64,000 nt of DNA from Cadophora sp. MPI-SDFR-AT-0126 (GCA_020747065.1 JAGMVK010000025.1:62001-126000); one strand, 5' to 3'. Numbered from the stretch's first letter, positions 44,001 to 55,296 are shown. Numbers and translations are program-made. The notes: generated by a model not told the origin, from the letters alone.

Positions 44001-47000
44001 CAGATTCGACGTGACAGCTGACGCAACCTCCTGATTATGGGTATCTGCAACATATAGTTGGCCGACCATACCGAGAGTACTTGTGACATATCCTGAGAAG
44101 TTGAGTCCTGCAGAATCAGCAACCCCAGACAGTGCTGCAAGTGCCCAAAAGTGTACCGTTGGGTGCGGATCGTTGCAGAGAGACATTAGAATGCCAAGAA
44201 TAGTCTTGAGATGGAAGCCAGCAGCCATACTGCCAACCTGGGCATGGATTGCTCCCAATGCCATAGCACAACCAGCTCTCGCACTAGGCTCGCGATTTCC
44301 GACGATCGTGTCAACCAAGTATTTGATCTCACCATTCGTGAAAGAATTTCCAGAGCTGTTGCAAAGTCTTGCTAGGGCTTCATATCCAATACTGCGAATA
44401 TACTGATCTGGATGAATAACAAAGGAATGCAGGATCTCTTGCATTAGCTTTTCCACAGCCGGATTTGTCAAATCCCCTGCTGGTGATTGCGTTTCTTTCA
44501 CAGCGACTTTGAGAGTGCTGAAAAGCGCAGTGGCTATGTTGACATTCATGGCTGCTTTGCGGCCAGGATCTCGCTGTAAGGAACCTGCGGAGAGAAATGT
44601 CGCCACTTGCTCCAGAATGCTCTCCTGGATCTTGGGAGGCGTCAAGGGAAATGCGATGGCGAATAATTTGATGGCAATATTGACAACTTCTGTAGCTGGT
44701 GGATCTGGCATGGCATCGGAAGTTCCCAGATCACCCAGATACAGAGCCAGCGAATCGTGTTCGAGCGAACTGCAGATGGGAGAGAGCAAAACTTTAGAGA
44801 TGGAGCTGTCGGAACCACTTTCTTTCATCCAATCATCTTGAGCATCACTCTCGTGCTGGCCGGCCAATTTCTGAACCTTAAAGCCTCTCACAAGACCAGT
44901 GACACCAAAACCACAATTATCGCCGACATCCCAAACCGTCTCGAAATTACCAGCAGAACTGGCAATGGAAGTGCTCAAAGAGCTTGGTGTGTAATTCTCC
45001 GGATCGGCGAAGAATGACACGGCGAGCGTAAGTAGATTGGACTGCAGTAATGCCTCACTACCACCTGCAGGACTGAGGTTGACCAGTTTCGCATAGCATT
45101 GAAGTACGCGGCGTTGAACCATGAGGTCTAAATCATGAAGTTGCAATGATGGGGAAAGCCTCTGAGAGATGTCTTCGGAAGTTTTCTTCGAGGGAAGACT
45201 CTTGAGGAATGCTGTCGTGTTTTGCAGCATGGCAGCTATGCGCTTTGAAACATCCACAGTCAATAGCCTGCTATTGAACTGAAGAAACGCCAGGATAGAG
45301 CCCAGAGCACACTCTCGTACATGTGTAAGGAAGGAAGACTCGAGGTAGCTTCGCTGCGAGGTGTTGTCCTTTGCGAGCGGTTTGGGAAGAGCATTCTTCC
45401 ATAGGAGAAGTAGCTGCGAAAGATGAATCTTGACAAAATTGGGTCCTAGTGACATGAGGCCCCCTATCAAGATCCAAGCAACTTGGATTTGAGTACTGGA
45501 TATCCGCAATTCGGATTTGCTGGATGACTTCAAAAGTCCTGTGGCAAGCGAGAGAACTCGACTGTTCACATCGACAGATCCGTAGAGTGGTTGCAGAGGA
45601 GCTGTGCTGATCATTGCAGATAGCCCATTGGCATATCCCACACATCGTCGGGGGGAGTTTCTCCCTGTGGTAAGAAGTGTCAACTCTCGATTGACACTAT
45701 TCATACATATCGTGAGACAAGGCAGAAGCTGCTGGGGACATGCCAGAGTGAATGTCCGCAAACAGTAAGATGTGTAAACTTGGACTGTATAGCTCGGATG
45801 CTGGAGAACTTGCAGCAAGCCATCTCGACAGCTATCCGAAAATGCACTCGAAGCAGATCCAAGTGTCTTGATCAACGACGTAAGTGCGCTCAGAACTGCA
45901 ATCAGAGAATGTTTCCCAGGTTCTGCCCGCTCCTTGATGACCTGGGGGTAGTTCTTCAGAACATCGTTGATCAGGGCTTTCGCAGCATCTATCTGACCAG
46001 CCTCCCCAAGGATGGACTTTCCGATGACTTCTTCCAGGATGATCTGAACAAACCGGCGAGTAGCCAGAAGTCTGTATCGATTAGAAGTGATGTTTGGATG
46101 GCTCAAAACATCAATAGTCAAGCTGTCCACAATTTTCATGTACATCGTCTCTACGGTCCTCTCGCTCAGGCTCTTGAAGATGCGGGTGTAGCACACAGTG
46201 ATTCCAGCTCTGGCCTTATTACTAGTCGAGCTCTTGATATAGAAAGTTGACAGCTGCCTGAGAATTTCAGGTAACGTAAGAATCAGGATTTGACTCTTTT
46301 TCGGTCCCGGGCTCTCAGGCCGTTGAATCTCCTCCTCGTCGTCTAACTTTTTGGTATTTGTCCTCTTGATCTTTTTGATCTTGGGCATCTGGCTTTCATG
46401 TGCTGGATCATCCGAGTGATTCTTCACCATAGCCTCAGCAAGACACTCGGCCGCAGCTTGTCGTACAAGTGGACTCGAAGAGTCGATTGTTTTGAAGATC
46501 GTTGACTTTAAATTGTCGAAGTCACTCGAATTGTCGAAATAGGGAGAACATTTTGAAAACATCCTTAAACAATGGCACGCTGCAACCTGGACCAGAGCAG
46601 ACTTATCGGTGGAAGCAGCAGTCCTGGCTTGTTTCCACACATCCCTTGCAATACTGTCATCTATGCTGCCCTCGATCATCTTTACCACTTTGGCCAATGC
46701 TTTGAAAATGGCAGCTCTCAAACCAGCATTATTGACTGCAGGCTTCAACAGCTTCAAGAGAGCGGAGCAAGCCAAAGGATGTAATCCAATAGCACTATCC
46801 CCTGCCGCAGCGTATGCATCCCCAAGACAATATACAGCCGCATGTTTTGTCCGTAAATCAGCTTCTGTCTTCGCCTTCCCACTGCTGATAATATTGACCA
46901 GATCATTGATCGATTCAAAAAGGAGTTTCCTATCCCCTTTCCCAAGAATATGCCCAAAACACCTCCCCAGATTGTTCCTTATGACTCTCGTTGGCGGCGG

Positions 47001-47249
47001 CGCGGCCAAGTTGAGGATCTGCATAAGCTCTTTCTTGAGATACAGCTGCTGGGCCGTGCAGTCGTCTGGCTCCAGGCTTTCGACATGTTTCGTGAGACTC
47101 GAGACGAAAGTTAAGAGGTAAATGTCTTGTTGTTCGGAGGGAAGGGCTTGGAGCTTCTTAATGTCGAGTTCAGGGTTGGATGATGGCTCGCGTGGCGGGG
47201 GAGCTTCGCCAGAGCCATTGTGAGAGCTCGGGCGGGGAGTTGAGGACAT
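41060..47249 (-). CDS. LAA1: giant HEAT-repeat protein, Laa1/HEATR5 family, 2 exons
   Basis: Laa1 binds the AP-1 clathrin adaptor and helps place it at the trans-Golgi/endosome. Minus-strand exons 47249-41592 and 41539-41060 join in frame to 2045 aa, the expected size for this family (yeast ~2010 aa). Almost the whole protein is alpha-solenoid: VIRNNLGRCFGHILGKGDRK and KTEADLRTKHAAVYCLGDAY are highly characteristic N-terminal segments, and ALGAIHAQVGSMAAGFHLKT and DPHPTVHFWALAALSGVADS lie in the middle. A Pro/Ser-rich stretch precedes the first repeat. A Lys/Glu-rich low-complexity loop (KIKKIKRTNTKK) lies near residue 295. The ATG at 47249 was used; two further residues upstream would need a GTG start. 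TRS120 in the same window serves a neighbouring trafficking step. Confidence 0.94.
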
Positions 47250-47544
47250 TGACACGTCGAGGAGAAGGGGGAGATAGGTGATGGACGTGTGTAGTCGGTG
47301 AGAGATGTATTGCTATTTGTGTCTCCTTTTCGTGAGGTCGAGGCTCAACTCACTGCTACCCCGGACAAGGCCACTCGATTATCTTGCGCCTGGGCTCCGC
47401 AAATCAGGGGTCGACACTGAGCTCCATCGGCAAAGCCTCGGACAAACTTTATTTCTCGAGATCAAATATCTATAAACTGTAACTCTGAAGTACCGCAATG
47501 TACGGGTCCTTGTGCATTGTTCCTTTCCAACAATATTTTTCAAT
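47250..47544. promoter_or_regulatory. short divergent promoter between LAA1 and TACO1-like gene
   Basis: This 295-bp gap separates two housekeeping genes transcribed apart. No clear TATA box was seen, as expected for constitutive genes. Confidence 0.55.
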
Positions 47545-48525
47545 ATGAATACATCATCTAGAGGTCTCCGTACTCTAGTCCGTCGAAAAGATTTCATTTG
47601 TTCCAAGTGCCTTTTCTCAACCACCTCAAATCTACAATCAGGCCATAGCAGATGGTCCAAGATCAAACACGACAAAGGAGCCGTGGACGCAAAGAAGAAT
47701 GTGCAGCGCTCCCAATTCTCCCGCGAGATTGCACTAGCATCGAAGTGTACGTCTGCAATCTTTCCAAGATCGGAGCAGTACATTAACCTTAATGGCAGTA
47801 TGGGGACCAGATGTCAACAGCAATTACCGGCTAGCCTCAGTCCTAGCAGCCGCAAAGAAAGGTACTCGACGGTATACACCCCTCTTATAGATGTTGGAGG
47901 AGACTGACACCTCGCAGCTGGATTCCCTAAAGCGCTATTAGAAGGAGCGGTTGCGCGCGGCCAGGGTAAATCTGCAAGTGGCGCAACGCTCGAAAGTGTA
48001 ACTCTCGAAGTTATCGTCCCGCCGACGGTTGCCCTGATCATCGAGAGCGAAACGGATAATCGCGCGAGAACATTGATGGATCTGCGGTATATAGTCAAGA
48101 GGCATGGTGGCAGTGTGACACCCACAGGCTATCTTTTCCAGAAGAGAGGACGGATTGCGTTCGAGGCGGACGAAGCGAAGGGTGTCGATGATGTGCTGGA
48201 CGATGCCATTGAAGCTGGTGCAGAAGATGTCGAGACCGATGAAGATGGAAGTATTGTTGTCTGGACGGAGCCGAGTAAGACTACAGCTGCCGCGGAAGCT
48301 CTGCTGAAAAGCCATGTCTTGAAAGTCGAGAGTGCAGATATCATATGGGATGCCAACGAGGATACGAAAGTTCCGCTTGAGTCTGAGGATGTGGTGACAG
48401 CATTGTCGGCATTCATTGCGGAATTGAGGGAGAATTCGAATGTGCAGGGTGTATATGCGAATGTTGCTCAAGGAAGTCTGCCGGACGACGTATGGGAGGA
48501 ATTGCAAGAGAAACTAGACTCATAG
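47545..48525 (+). CDS. TACO1: mitochondrial TACO1/YebC-family protein, 3 exons
   Basis: Family members act in mitochondrial translation (human TACO1 supports COX1 synthesis; the yeast homologue is Dpc29). Exons 47545-47746, 47799-47861 and 47918-48525 join in frame to 290 aa. The Arg-rich, acid-free start (MNTSSRGLRTLVRRK) is a good mitochondrial presequence. GHSRWSKIKHDKGAVDAKK is the YebC hallmark near residue 35, followed by KAGFPKALLEGAVARGQGK. The C-terminal half has the usual acidic alternating domains. The first exon ends with a single base of the Leu codon, giving SKLWGPDVNSNYRLA across the junction. It sits next to PET100, another mitochondrial respiratory gene; this is probably coincidental. 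Confidence 0.94.
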
Positions 48526-48854
48526 CCGGAATAGACGGGACTACGATAGACCTGGATTGTACAGTAGATGTATATTTGTAGAGTATTGTACAGAGTAATA
48601 GATGATTCCCATGCCCCTCACGTACCATCTTTCGGAATGGAGTGATACCATGCAGTTGTCCCAGACGCCTTCAATGCAAATGCCTTGGTTATGCTTAGAT
48701 CCCATTCAGCATCAATAGCGTAATCTCCTTCTCTCAGTCCACAATCGCCTTTCCTCGATCCAACCAGACTTCTGTTCCTCGAACTACGGCTCGCTTTCCA
48801 TGCCACCTACATGACTCAGTCTTTCCAATCTTCCCATTCCTTCCTGCCACAGCC
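48526..48854. other. convergent 3' region of TACO1-like gene and PET100
   Basis: About 330 bp with the two 3' ends facing. A pyrimidine-rich stretch (about 48770-48900) runs into the PET100 3' end. No gene was seen. Confidence 0.5.
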
Positions 48855-49201
48855 TCAAGACTCCCTCTCCCCACTCCCATTTCCCCTCGTCTGCCCCTGC
48901 CCCAGCACACCCTCCTGCTCCAACCTCTTACTCCTCAAATACATCCTCCTCTGTCTCAACCTCTCCAGCTCACTATGGATCTCCTCCTTATCAAACGGGA
49001 TTCGATTGGTCTGCTCAGGTTTAGGCCAGAAATCGGGGACGGCGAAGCGCTTGTCGAGGTTCGTGCCGTAGTAGTACATTATGGCGATGGGGAACATGAT
49101 GTACATGCCGAACTGGAGATTGGTATTTTTAGCACATGAAATAAGGAGGCAGAGGGGGAATATATATATACCTTGAAAACTTCGAGATTAGGACCGCCCA
49201 T
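48855..49201 (-). CDS. PET100: Pet100, cytochrome c oxidase assembly factor, 2 exons
   Basis: Inner-membrane chaperone for complex IV assembly. Exon 1 (49201-49172) codes MGGPNLEVFK and exon 2 (49112-48855) the rest, giving 95 aa. The single membrane span FGMYIMFPIAIMYYYG is followed by the conserved LDKRFAVPDFWPKPEQTNRI and PFDKEEI. This order is diagnostic. The C-terminal ~20 residues (Gly/Gln/Arg/Glu-rich) look like a disordered extension. The intron starts in an AT repeat (GTATATATAT), so the donor is less sharp than usual, but protein identity fixes it. Confidence 0.94.
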
Positions 49202-50170
49202 TTTCAAGAATACGAGATGGGTGTAAAAGAGAAGTTGAATTTGTGGAAAGCGAAGAAGTGCTCGCTTTTGCGGCGGGATTTGAAAATGGCAATGATGGTT
49301 CGATTTCGATATCGAAAATGATGCCTCATCTGGCAAGGCTGCCAATTAAAAAATGCACCAAAATCGACCCCTGTCAACTTTAAATCCAGACCGAGGCTCA
49401 ATCGGGCTTAAGTCAAGAGTTCGAAGTTCATCACCCCACAGTCTTGTCTTACTTCCATGTTTACATATCGGAACATGCCTCTCCTTACCTTTAACATTTT
49501 ACAACATTCATGAAGTCGACATTTGGAGACTCTCTATATTTGCCTCTCATTACTTTCACTAACACAAGCTCAAGATGTCATCCTCACAAAATGTCCCTCG
49601 AGCTCACAGGCAAGATTGCAGTAATTACTATCGACACACAGCATAAACTCAATGCTTGACACAAGATGAACATCTTGAGAAGACGCCCACGGAGTGGTAC
49701 GGAGTGGGAGGTGAACTGGGCAGCCGATTTTGAACAGCAGCTAGCTACATGAGTCGTGAAACTAGATTTGAAGCGCCGGTGATTCGGTTACAGTTCATGG
49801 TCGAGATTGTCATACAAAGAAAATGTTGCCAAAAAAGCACTTGGGCAAAGAAGCCAACATATCAGGGCTTGTGACTTTTTACGGTATCGGTGGGATGGTG
49901 GCAAAGCTGAGGATGTGCAAGTGCCTGAGGTCATACCTGGCCAGGGCCCGAGCAGGGGTCTGAAGAATCCTTCAGGGGGCTCTCGCTTACGAAGATCATA
50001 TCCCCTAAACAGAAAGTTACAAACAAACAATTTTTCTATAAAAATGGCACATACCTCTCCAGACTCAGCGGCTCACGAAGTCCAATTCCACTTACGAATA
50101 CCTTCCAACAATAAAGCCACCAAAACATTCTCTTTGAAATTCCCGCCTCCATTTACTACACATTACAATC
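49202..50170. other. intergenic region upstream of DUF3632 gene
   Basis: About 0.97 kb. An open frame around 49807-50268 runs into the next gene in another frame and has no supporting features. Short upstream ATGs (for example 50044) may be uORFs in the leader. Confidence 0.45.
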
Positions 50171-51052
50171 ATGAATCCTCCTACCCTCCAAGGAGCCCTC
50201 GCAAGTACACAGCGTGTATCCCAAATTGCCCGCACCACCATGTTTATTCCCGAAGCATCTCGCGGTAACGACAACACCCTCTGGGTAACCATGTCCAGCT
50301 GCATCCGCGGTCTCACCCACAGCCTCAGCTTCACCAACCCCGTCAAGCCCATGGAACTAATCGAACTTGAGATCCGGGACGTCTGGTACTTGTTCACACT
50401 CTCCGCCAAGAACATTGACGCCGACCATCCAGCACAAGACAGACTCATTTGGATTGTCTTGGCTGCGAGAGAGCTTGGACCTGTGAGGAGACAGATCGCT
50501 GTAGATGAAGCTGGGCCATTCGAAGAGGCTGTGACGAGCGACGCAGGGAGAATCTGGGTGGATTTACCGTTCATGGTCCAGGACTTGAGAGATGCTTGGA
50601 CAGGCTCCATAGACGACCCCAACCAGCGTCTCAACCTAGCTTCTTCCATTGCGCGGTTAGCTGGCCTTGGAGTCTGCGAGGAAGCGTACAGTGTTTGCGG
50701 TCTTGACATCATGAGCCAAGCTCTTGAAGGTCCAGAACACATTGCGGGAGGAACGATAGACGTGTTTGAGCTTTTCCGTCTTGTTCAGATATGGCTGCGA
50801 TACGCGGGGGATAAGCTTCTTCGCTTGTGTTTGGCAAATCATTCTGGGAATGAAGCGAATTGGAGAAGGGAGCATTCTTCAGCTCAACTCCCTGGAAAGG
50901 TGACTCAGGGCTTCAATAGAGACAGGTTTCTGGCTTGGAAAAGCAAGTTGCAGATTCTTCGAGAAGAGAGTGATGGGTCTTTGAAGGAATTGGCGACTGC
51001 GTGCTCAAACAACATCGAAATTGTTTGGAATTCTTATTTTGGGGTGCAGTGA
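50171..51052 (+). CDS. DUF3632 family protein, single exon
   Basis: One uninterrupted frame of 293 aa. The alpha-helical pattern with DVWYLFTLSAKNIDADHPAQ, DRLIWIVLAARELGPVRR and DGSLKELATACSNNIEIVW is typical of the fungal DUF3632 group, for which no biochemical role is known to me. There is no signal peptide or membrane segment, so it is probably cytosolic. The first ATG in the frame fits the N-terminus MNPPTLQGALASTQRVSQ. Unlike most neighbours it has no introns. Confidence 0.85.
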   Translation: MNPPTLQGALASTQRVSQIARTTMFIPEASRGNDNTLWVTMSSCIRGLTHSLSFTNPVKPMELIELEIRDVWYLFTLSAKNIDADHPAQDRLIWIVLAARELGPVRRQIAVDEAGPFEEAVTSDAGRIWVDLPFMVQDLRDAWTGSIDDPNQRLNLASSIARLAGLGVCEEAYSVCGLDIMSQALEGPEHIAGGTIDVFELFRLVQIWLRYAGDKLLRLCLANHSGNEANWRREHSSAQLPGKVTQGFNRDRFLAWKSKLQILREESDGSLKELATACSNNIEIVWNSYFGVQ

Positions 51053-51352
51053 TTGTCTTTTGCTGGAGTTCCGGGTGGTTTCCTTACTGTTTAATATTTC
51101 ATGATTGTGAATATTGGTTGCAAATGGCAAGACTAAGAGACCTTTTCAGGATTTTGCGATCTTGATATCAGAATAATGAACTTGCCCGCATCGCACTTTT
51201 ATAAATGAAGCTCAGTGTTGCAAGAATCGTATTGTATTCTTTCTTGGCTTGCCTGTTCCTTATGAGACCAACTTCCATGTTTGCTTCTCCTCACAGCTCC
51301 TTGTGTGTTCCATGCTCATGACACAACTTCAGCATCCTCAAGCTAGCCACCA
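51053..51352. other. convergent 3' gap
   Basis: Three hundred bases between the DUF3632 gene (+) and the small secreted protein gene (-). Nothing else was seen. Confidence 0.5.
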
Positions 51353-51717
51353 CTAGTAGTCACACGGAATCTCCGTACTGGAAGGTGGGTCGCAAGTAGT
51401 CTCCGCAGAGTCATTATAACAAAGACCTACAACAATTCCAGACATGCATCAGCAAGAGAAACAGATTTCCGTCTCTGATTTTCTAAACTCATCCTGACGA
51501 GTGAAGATCCATGATATAGAAATGTCGAAACTTACCATTCCCTTCACAGTAGCAATAATTTCCAATTCCTTGGTCTGGGTCTGCCCTTGAAAAATTGTCA
51601 GATACATGATGATTGATTTGGGGATTCTGGGGTCACAAACTGGTTGTAGCATGGTCCGACTTGGGCCATCGCCAGACCCAAGAACGCAACAATGGAGGCG
51701 AATTTGAGGAAGAGCAT
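51353..51717 (-). CDS. small secreted cysteine-rich protein (66 aa), 3 exons
   Basis: Minus-strand exons 51717-51641, 51585-51536 and 51426-51353 join in frame to 66 aa. The start MLFLKFASIVAFLGLAMA is a strong signal peptide, likely cut after Ala18. The mature part has six Cys (positions 23, 37, 39, 45, 54, 64), enough for three disulfides, and contains NYCYCEGNGLCYND. Intron 1 is 55 nt with donor GTTTGT and a CTGAC branch; intron 2 follows G-N with donor GTAAGT. A TATA element lies 129 bp upstream of the ATG. The size, Cys content and secretion signal fit a small secreted protein of the effector-candidate or antimicrobial kind. No activity can be assigned. It resembles the gene at 53918-54299 in motif and intron placement. 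Confidence 0.72.
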
Positions 51718-51845
51718 TTTGCCAACGGGAAAGAGTTGAGTACTTTTCTTTGTAGAGAGAGAAGAAGTGAAACAGAAACTGCGAGATACAATTCCAAATC
51801 GTCTGTGGATTTGTTTTGATCGATTAACATGTTCTTCGCGAAGCT

Positions 51846-51852
51846 ACTTATA
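51846..51852 (-). promoter_or_regulatory. TATA box of the 66-aa secreted protein gene
   Basis: On the minus strand the site reads TATAAGT, 129 bp before the ATG at 51717. The distance suits a short 5' leader. Confidence 0.5.
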
Positions 51853-51948
51853 CTTCTTTCGCAAGGAAAGCAAAAATAGATCCAGTAGAATCGTCACAAT
51901 TCACCGGCTCCGGAAAGAGTCTAGTAGTAAACAAACATATGTAAGTCT

Positions 51949-52350
51949 CTAAAGCATACCGATCTCGATGACAATCTTGTTCAAACACCATTGGTAGTGA
52001 CAGGTTTCGAGGAGGCATTTAATGACTTCATGCACCATCATATCAAGATGACGTCGATAGTACATGAGTGAGATATCTCTGCCTTTACGAACGAGACAGT
52101 GTAACAGGCTGTCCTTTAGTCTGACAGCTCGTAGCTCATGGAAAGCATAGTGTAACCTCAGAAAGCAGTGGCGATCGAAGACGCGGAAGTGTTCTCCCAT
52201 TAGAAACCATACCGGAATGCAAAGAAGTAGTTGCCTACCAACATGGAGATTTGAAAGGCTGTGATGTGGCACAAGTGCTTGTAGCTGACTGAAGATCATG
52301 CTGTTTACCTCGCTCTCGCTTGAACTGCACCTGCGTTGCATTGCTAGCAT
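51949..52350 (-). CDS. possible small hypothetical protein
   Basis: A single 133-aa minus-strand frame starts MLAMQRRCSSSESEVNSMIF and includes LHYAFHELRAVRLKDSLLHC. It is long for chance in this region, but it has no recognised motif, signal peptide or splice support. It lies immediately upstream of the small secreted protein gene, on the same strand. It could be a non-coding shadow. Confidence 0.3.
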   Translation of the reverse strand: MLAMQRRCSSSESEVNSMIFSQLQALVPHHSLSNLHVGRQLLLCIPVWFLMGEHFRVFDRHCFLRLHYAFHELRAVRLKDSLLHCLVRKGRDISLMYYRRHLDMMVHEVIKCLLETCHYQWCLNKIVIEIGML

Positions 52351-53917
52351 TTTACTTTTGCACGAGCCAGGAATCGAGATAATTTGGAATCAGAACCGAT
52401 TGGTGGAAGTCACTAGGCTTTACCATAAAAAGGAGTAGATGCAAGCACTCTTGTGGCATGTCTTAAATACAAGTGCGGGGTAGGTTTTCGAATTTATCGG
52501 GGACAAATCTTCTCTTCCGATGGACAGGTGAAGAACTGATGGCGTAGGTAAACTTTCCCTCATCTAGAGTATCTGTTTTGGTACGATACTTTTAATATAA
52601 TTTGACCGAATTCTACACAACACTTCAGTACTCGTACACTTTCATTCTAAAGTTGGTCTCTCTTTCTTTCTCCTACAGCTTTCTGCAGAATCCATGCACA
52701 GAACAAACATCCGAATAAGCATCTCTCGATTATCCCCGCTGCAAGACATTTTCGTCTCGCCGGGAGGAAACTCCGGGACTTACGAAAAGACGAAGCTGAC
52801 TGCATGATGCTGGGGCGTGCTTACAAGCTTTCAAACTCTCCTGTGAGGCTTGCGGGTGACTTCTTCCAGCCAATGATGGATATCGATTAATAAATGTGAA
52901 GATCGGCACCGAAGTCCTGCGGTTCAAGCACTTCGCCGCTTCGCTTAGCCAAAGCTTAGGTTGAAGGCACCTACCTGCCGTTCTTCTTAGAGGCGAAGAT
53001 TAATTGAGGATCAACAGTGGAAGCCTCGCTTACAATACGAGAAGCATGCCTAGATGGGTTTACGTCCTGCGCGAATATCTCAAATCTGCAGTCAGAGGGC
53101 AAAGACATTCGGTGCTCTTCTAAACAGACAGCTGCAGCTTCCCGGTACGCTTGTCGATACCTAGAATGCTAACTGCCTCTTGAATGACGTATCTTACCAT
53201 AGCAAAATTTGCTCACGTAGTAAGTACACCCAATTAAGTCAAAGCTTAGGAGCAACAGGCTTCAAAAGTCGCTTCTCCCTCTCCCTGCTCTAGATAACGT
53301 ATTCATGAATTTTGAATTGAAGCTTCGGCAGAGAGCGGTCATTTCCGGCGTGAGGAACACCCAAGATTTTCAGCACGCATCTATGTCAGGAAAATCGTCT
53401 CTCTCTGATACTTCTGACATGCGTATATGCTTGGTATTCCCCTATATGTTTCAATTGAGGCTAGAAGCTCCTTTGAAGATAGTCCAAGTTCCGGACATAA
53501 AGGTCCTGTCTTCGCCGCATTGTCACTTATGCCCATATCCTGCCTTGAGCTACAGCATGCATCGTAACCCTCTCATGGTAAGCTTAGGGTTACCTTAGGA
53601 TTTGAGTAAACATAATCAGCTGGCACAGTTGCAAGTCTGACGTATTTATGCCCAATGTATATCAATTTCTGTCTTCAGACAAGTAGACGACTTGTCTTGC
53701 TGTCACGTCTTGATTCTCTGTCATTTCAATCTTCCTGGCTTTGGCTCTTCCAAATCCCACACATCTTCTTCTCGCTTACCTCAAGGAGCGCAACCTCGAA
53801 TATATATAGCCAAGGCCCAGTATCCGTAGTTGTCAATCTTTCCAAGTCACATCATCGTTGGCATATCAAGAACAAACGCAAGTCTTCCCATCATACACCC
53901 CAGTACCACATTCCAAT
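52351..53917. other. gene-poor region between two small secreted protein genes
   Basis: About 1.57 kb without a supported gene. Short open frames at 52730-52927 and 53305-53598 are unconvincing. The right end is the promoter of the next gene. Confidence 0.5.
53801..53808 (+). promoter_or_regulatory. TATA box of the 92-aa secreted protein gene
   Basis: TATATATA lies 117 bp before the ATG at 53918. It is the strongest TATA-like element near this gene. Confidence 0.55.
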
Positions 53918-54299
53918 ATGCTCTTCACAAACGGCCTTTCCTTCCTCCTGTGTGCAATCGCAGCCACGGTCAACGCAGCTCCCGCAACTACTCCGAAGGC
54001 TGTTCATTCCAGGGGAGACCTAACAGTATACAACGGAGTACGAATCCCAAGCTTCCAATGCTAGAATAGCTTGAATATGTACTGAACTGTCCCAGTATTG
54101 CAATGTCGCTGAGAACGCGTGTCACTGGTCTGCCCCCGATGGTTCACGGGTGGGGACCTGCACTTGTTCCACTGGCAATAATGTAAGTATCTGCCTTGGA
54201 TCATTTGTTACATGCTGACAATAGTAGTGTGGGATCAACAATGGCCGTTGCTATTATGATGATCAGACGCTTAATTGCGTTTGCCCTAATGGCTCATGA
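53918..54299 (+). CDS. small secreted cysteine-rich protein (92 aa), 3 exons
   Basis: Exons 53918-54037, 54096-54182 and 54228-54299 join in frame to 92 aa. A signal peptide (LSFLLCAIAATVNA, probable cut near residue 20) is followed by a short Ala/Pro/Lys stretch with HSRGD, which may be a propeptide. The cysteine domain has eight Cys (42, 49, 62, 64, 70, 77, 86, 88), including GTCTCSTGNN, NNGRCYYDD and CVCPNGS at the end. Intron 2 falls immediately after S-T-G-N-N, comparable to the G-N intron in the 66-aa gene. It is a good effector-type candidate; role, target and expression are unknown. Confidence 0.78.
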
Positions 54300-54678
54300 G
54301 AGGAGACATATTTGCACCAGACTGAGGATTTGCTGGCGAGTTTGAGTGCTATGCTGTCACTAATACACGAGGTTTCTGTCGGGAGTTTGGGTATAGTCTT
54401 GATTCGAAGGAAATAGATATAGCCTTTCTCATCATGACTATGGTCAGCTTGATTCATTTTGACGTTTGTGATCCTGTGCAAGTGCTCAAATGTGGCGATA
54501 TCTTTCCTGGTGCTTGGGTGCTGGCAAATATTCTCAATTTTCCACGTGGTGAGGACATCGTTATAATGGATCTCACTAAATGATTGCATTCCATTTGAAA
54601 TACAGTGGTATCTCACAATTCCATCTAAGAACACAATGACAATACTTCAAGCATTTTCTTTTTCCTAGTTGATGTCCC

Positions 54679-55187
54679 TCAGAAACGGGAGATTCGATCA
54701 ATCTGAGAGCTGGTGACCCAACCCTCATTCTCACACTCCCTGATGAGGACCGCTCGATCAGCAAGAGAGGCTAAAATTCCATTTTGATGCATTCGGGTAC
54801 TTCTCTTCTTGATCACCGTAATATAGCTCGTTGTGTTATTTCTTCGTTCGCCATTCTCCGTCATCAGTAGAAGCTGACCAGCCTCAAAATACTAGTACGA
54901 AGGCGTTGTGATAAGTCTCTCTCTCTCTCTGCCTCCATATCCATAATACGAACATTTTCAGGAGGCATTTCTGATAGGTCCTGGAGTTCAAAAGGATTTA
55001 TTGACAGTCCCGTACCATCAGAAAGTCGGCGGCATTTGCCGGGATGGAACAACTTACTGCTGGCATCCCGCGAGCAGAATTTAATACAAGGTTGCCAGAA
55101 AGACATAAGCTGTAGATCATTTAGAGACGAGTCCTGTGATATGAATGGTTGTCCACACCTTGCATAAAACCCGATTGGATAACTCAA
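54679..55187 (-). pseudogene. possible frameshifted gene remnant
   Basis: Two minus-strand frames fit end to end. The first reads MSYPIGFYARCGQPFISQ through MEAERERDLSQRL (55187 to about 54890). The second continues YFEAGQLLLMTENGE to DRISRF and a stop near 54679. Both halves look like protein, but the frame changes near 54885 with no splice pair. I do not recognise the family. It may be a relic or an assembly indel. Confidence 0.3.
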
Positions 55188-55296
55188 ACTCCATGGCTTG
55201 CCAGCCAGATACCCACCCCCCGCAAGGAAACCGGTATCAGATCCCTCGAACGAACGCCATAACCTTCCAATCGCCTGTCACACTTCAATCGAGACC

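Noticed and set aside
49807..50268. 153-aa plus-strand frame overlapping the start of the DUF3632 gene
   Set aside because: It runs into the real gene in a different frame and has no protein-like content beyond composition.
51577..51601. A 25-nt intron in the 66-aa secreted protein gene (alternative to the 55-nt one)
   Set aside because: Too short to splice; the 55-nt intron has a proper donor and branch point and also closes in frame.
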